From Nitrospirota bacterium (lineage in GTDB: Bacteria; Nitrospirota; Thermodesulfovibrionia; Thermodesulfovibrionales; UBA6898): a DNA stretch of 64,000 bases. The notes beneath the pieces are model-generated. The model was not told the DNA's origin, made no database searches, and saw only the letters and a list, made by a program, of their open reading frames with translations. A program made the translations under genes and the position numbers. The DNA lies in the NCBI GenBank assembly GCA_016217675.1, contig JACRHC010000098.1:39258-103257 (forward strand), read 5' to 3'. Positions 63,923-64,000 of this stretch are shown here, piece after piece (position 1 is the first letter of the stretch; each line of letters begins with the position of its first letter).

Positions 63923-64000
<78 letters not shown>

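Overview
The window looks like the chromosome of an anaerobic or microaerophilic, sulfur-cycling Gram-negative bacterium that uses selenocysteine. Signs of this are c-type cytochromes, outer-membrane efflux and porin genes, a SelD gene, two NAD-linked formate dehydrogenase operons, sulfide:quinone oxidoreductase-like and DsrE/F/H-like genes, and several ArsR repressors. A member of the Nitrospirota (Thermodesulfovibrio-like) or a deltaproteobacterial relative would fit. That placement is an inference from gene content, not from a marker-gene tree.

Layout. 1-3.9 kb: signalling and small cytochrome genes (PilZ-PAS protein, triheme cytochrome, a histidine kinase/response regulator pair). 4-11.5 kb: a leftward housekeeping block (ROK sugar kinase, lepA, lepB, ribE, ribBA, ribH, nusB, radC); ribBA carries an amber codon inside a conserved motif. 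11.6-27.2 kb: a rightward sulfur/selenium island. It holds three ArsR repressors, two tiny thioredoxin-fold selenoproteins, a TauE/SafE permease, a DsrE-type selenoprotein with DsrF- and DsrH-like partners, an SQR-like flavoprotein, an MMPL transporter, a rhodanese, a YedE sulfur permease, TlpA and CcdA, an HdrB-like Fe-S selenoprotein, a LolA-like protein, a methyltransferase, a CBS protein and a porin. 27.2-28.3 kb: a second ArsR gene with its own operator and a 37-residue cysteine-rich peptide. 28.3-35.6 kb: a diheme cytochrome, a cysteine desulfurase, and a PhnD-like binding protein / haem-motif histidine kinase / NtrC-type regulator set just upstream of a hexahaem cytochrome with a sigma-54-like promoter. 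35.7-44.9 kb: selD (itself a selenoprotein), a second TauE, small envelope proteins, tRNA-Ala, an Ig-like lipoprotein, an OFA-type MFS carrier and Cys-rich proteins. 46.4-57.4 kb: two tandem, diverged formate dehydrogenase operons, each with a UGA-encoded selenocysteine. 57.4-63.6 kb: an ArsR-controlled TolC/MFP/RND efflux operon. The window ends in tRNA-Pro.

How the parts fit. Seven genes have an in-frame UGA inside a conserved context followed 12-30 nt downstream by a hairpin of bacterial SECIS type: two thioredoxin-like genes, dsrE-like, hdrB-like, selD and two fdhA. SelD supplies selenophosphate for all of them, and the NifS-like desulfurase may help deliver selenium. In the 11.6-27 kb island sulfide or polysulfide chemistry (SQR-like), sulfur import/export (YedE, TauE), persulfide carriers (rhodanese, DsrE/F/H), thiol redox (TlpA, CcdA, thioredoxin-like selenoproteins) and a heterodisulfide-reductase-like Fe-S protein sit in one apparent transcription unit. 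Identical half-site palindromes in front of the second ArsR and of the MMPL gene suggest a common ArsR regulon. I consider this selenocysteine-rich sulfur relay the most likely undescribed system in the window.
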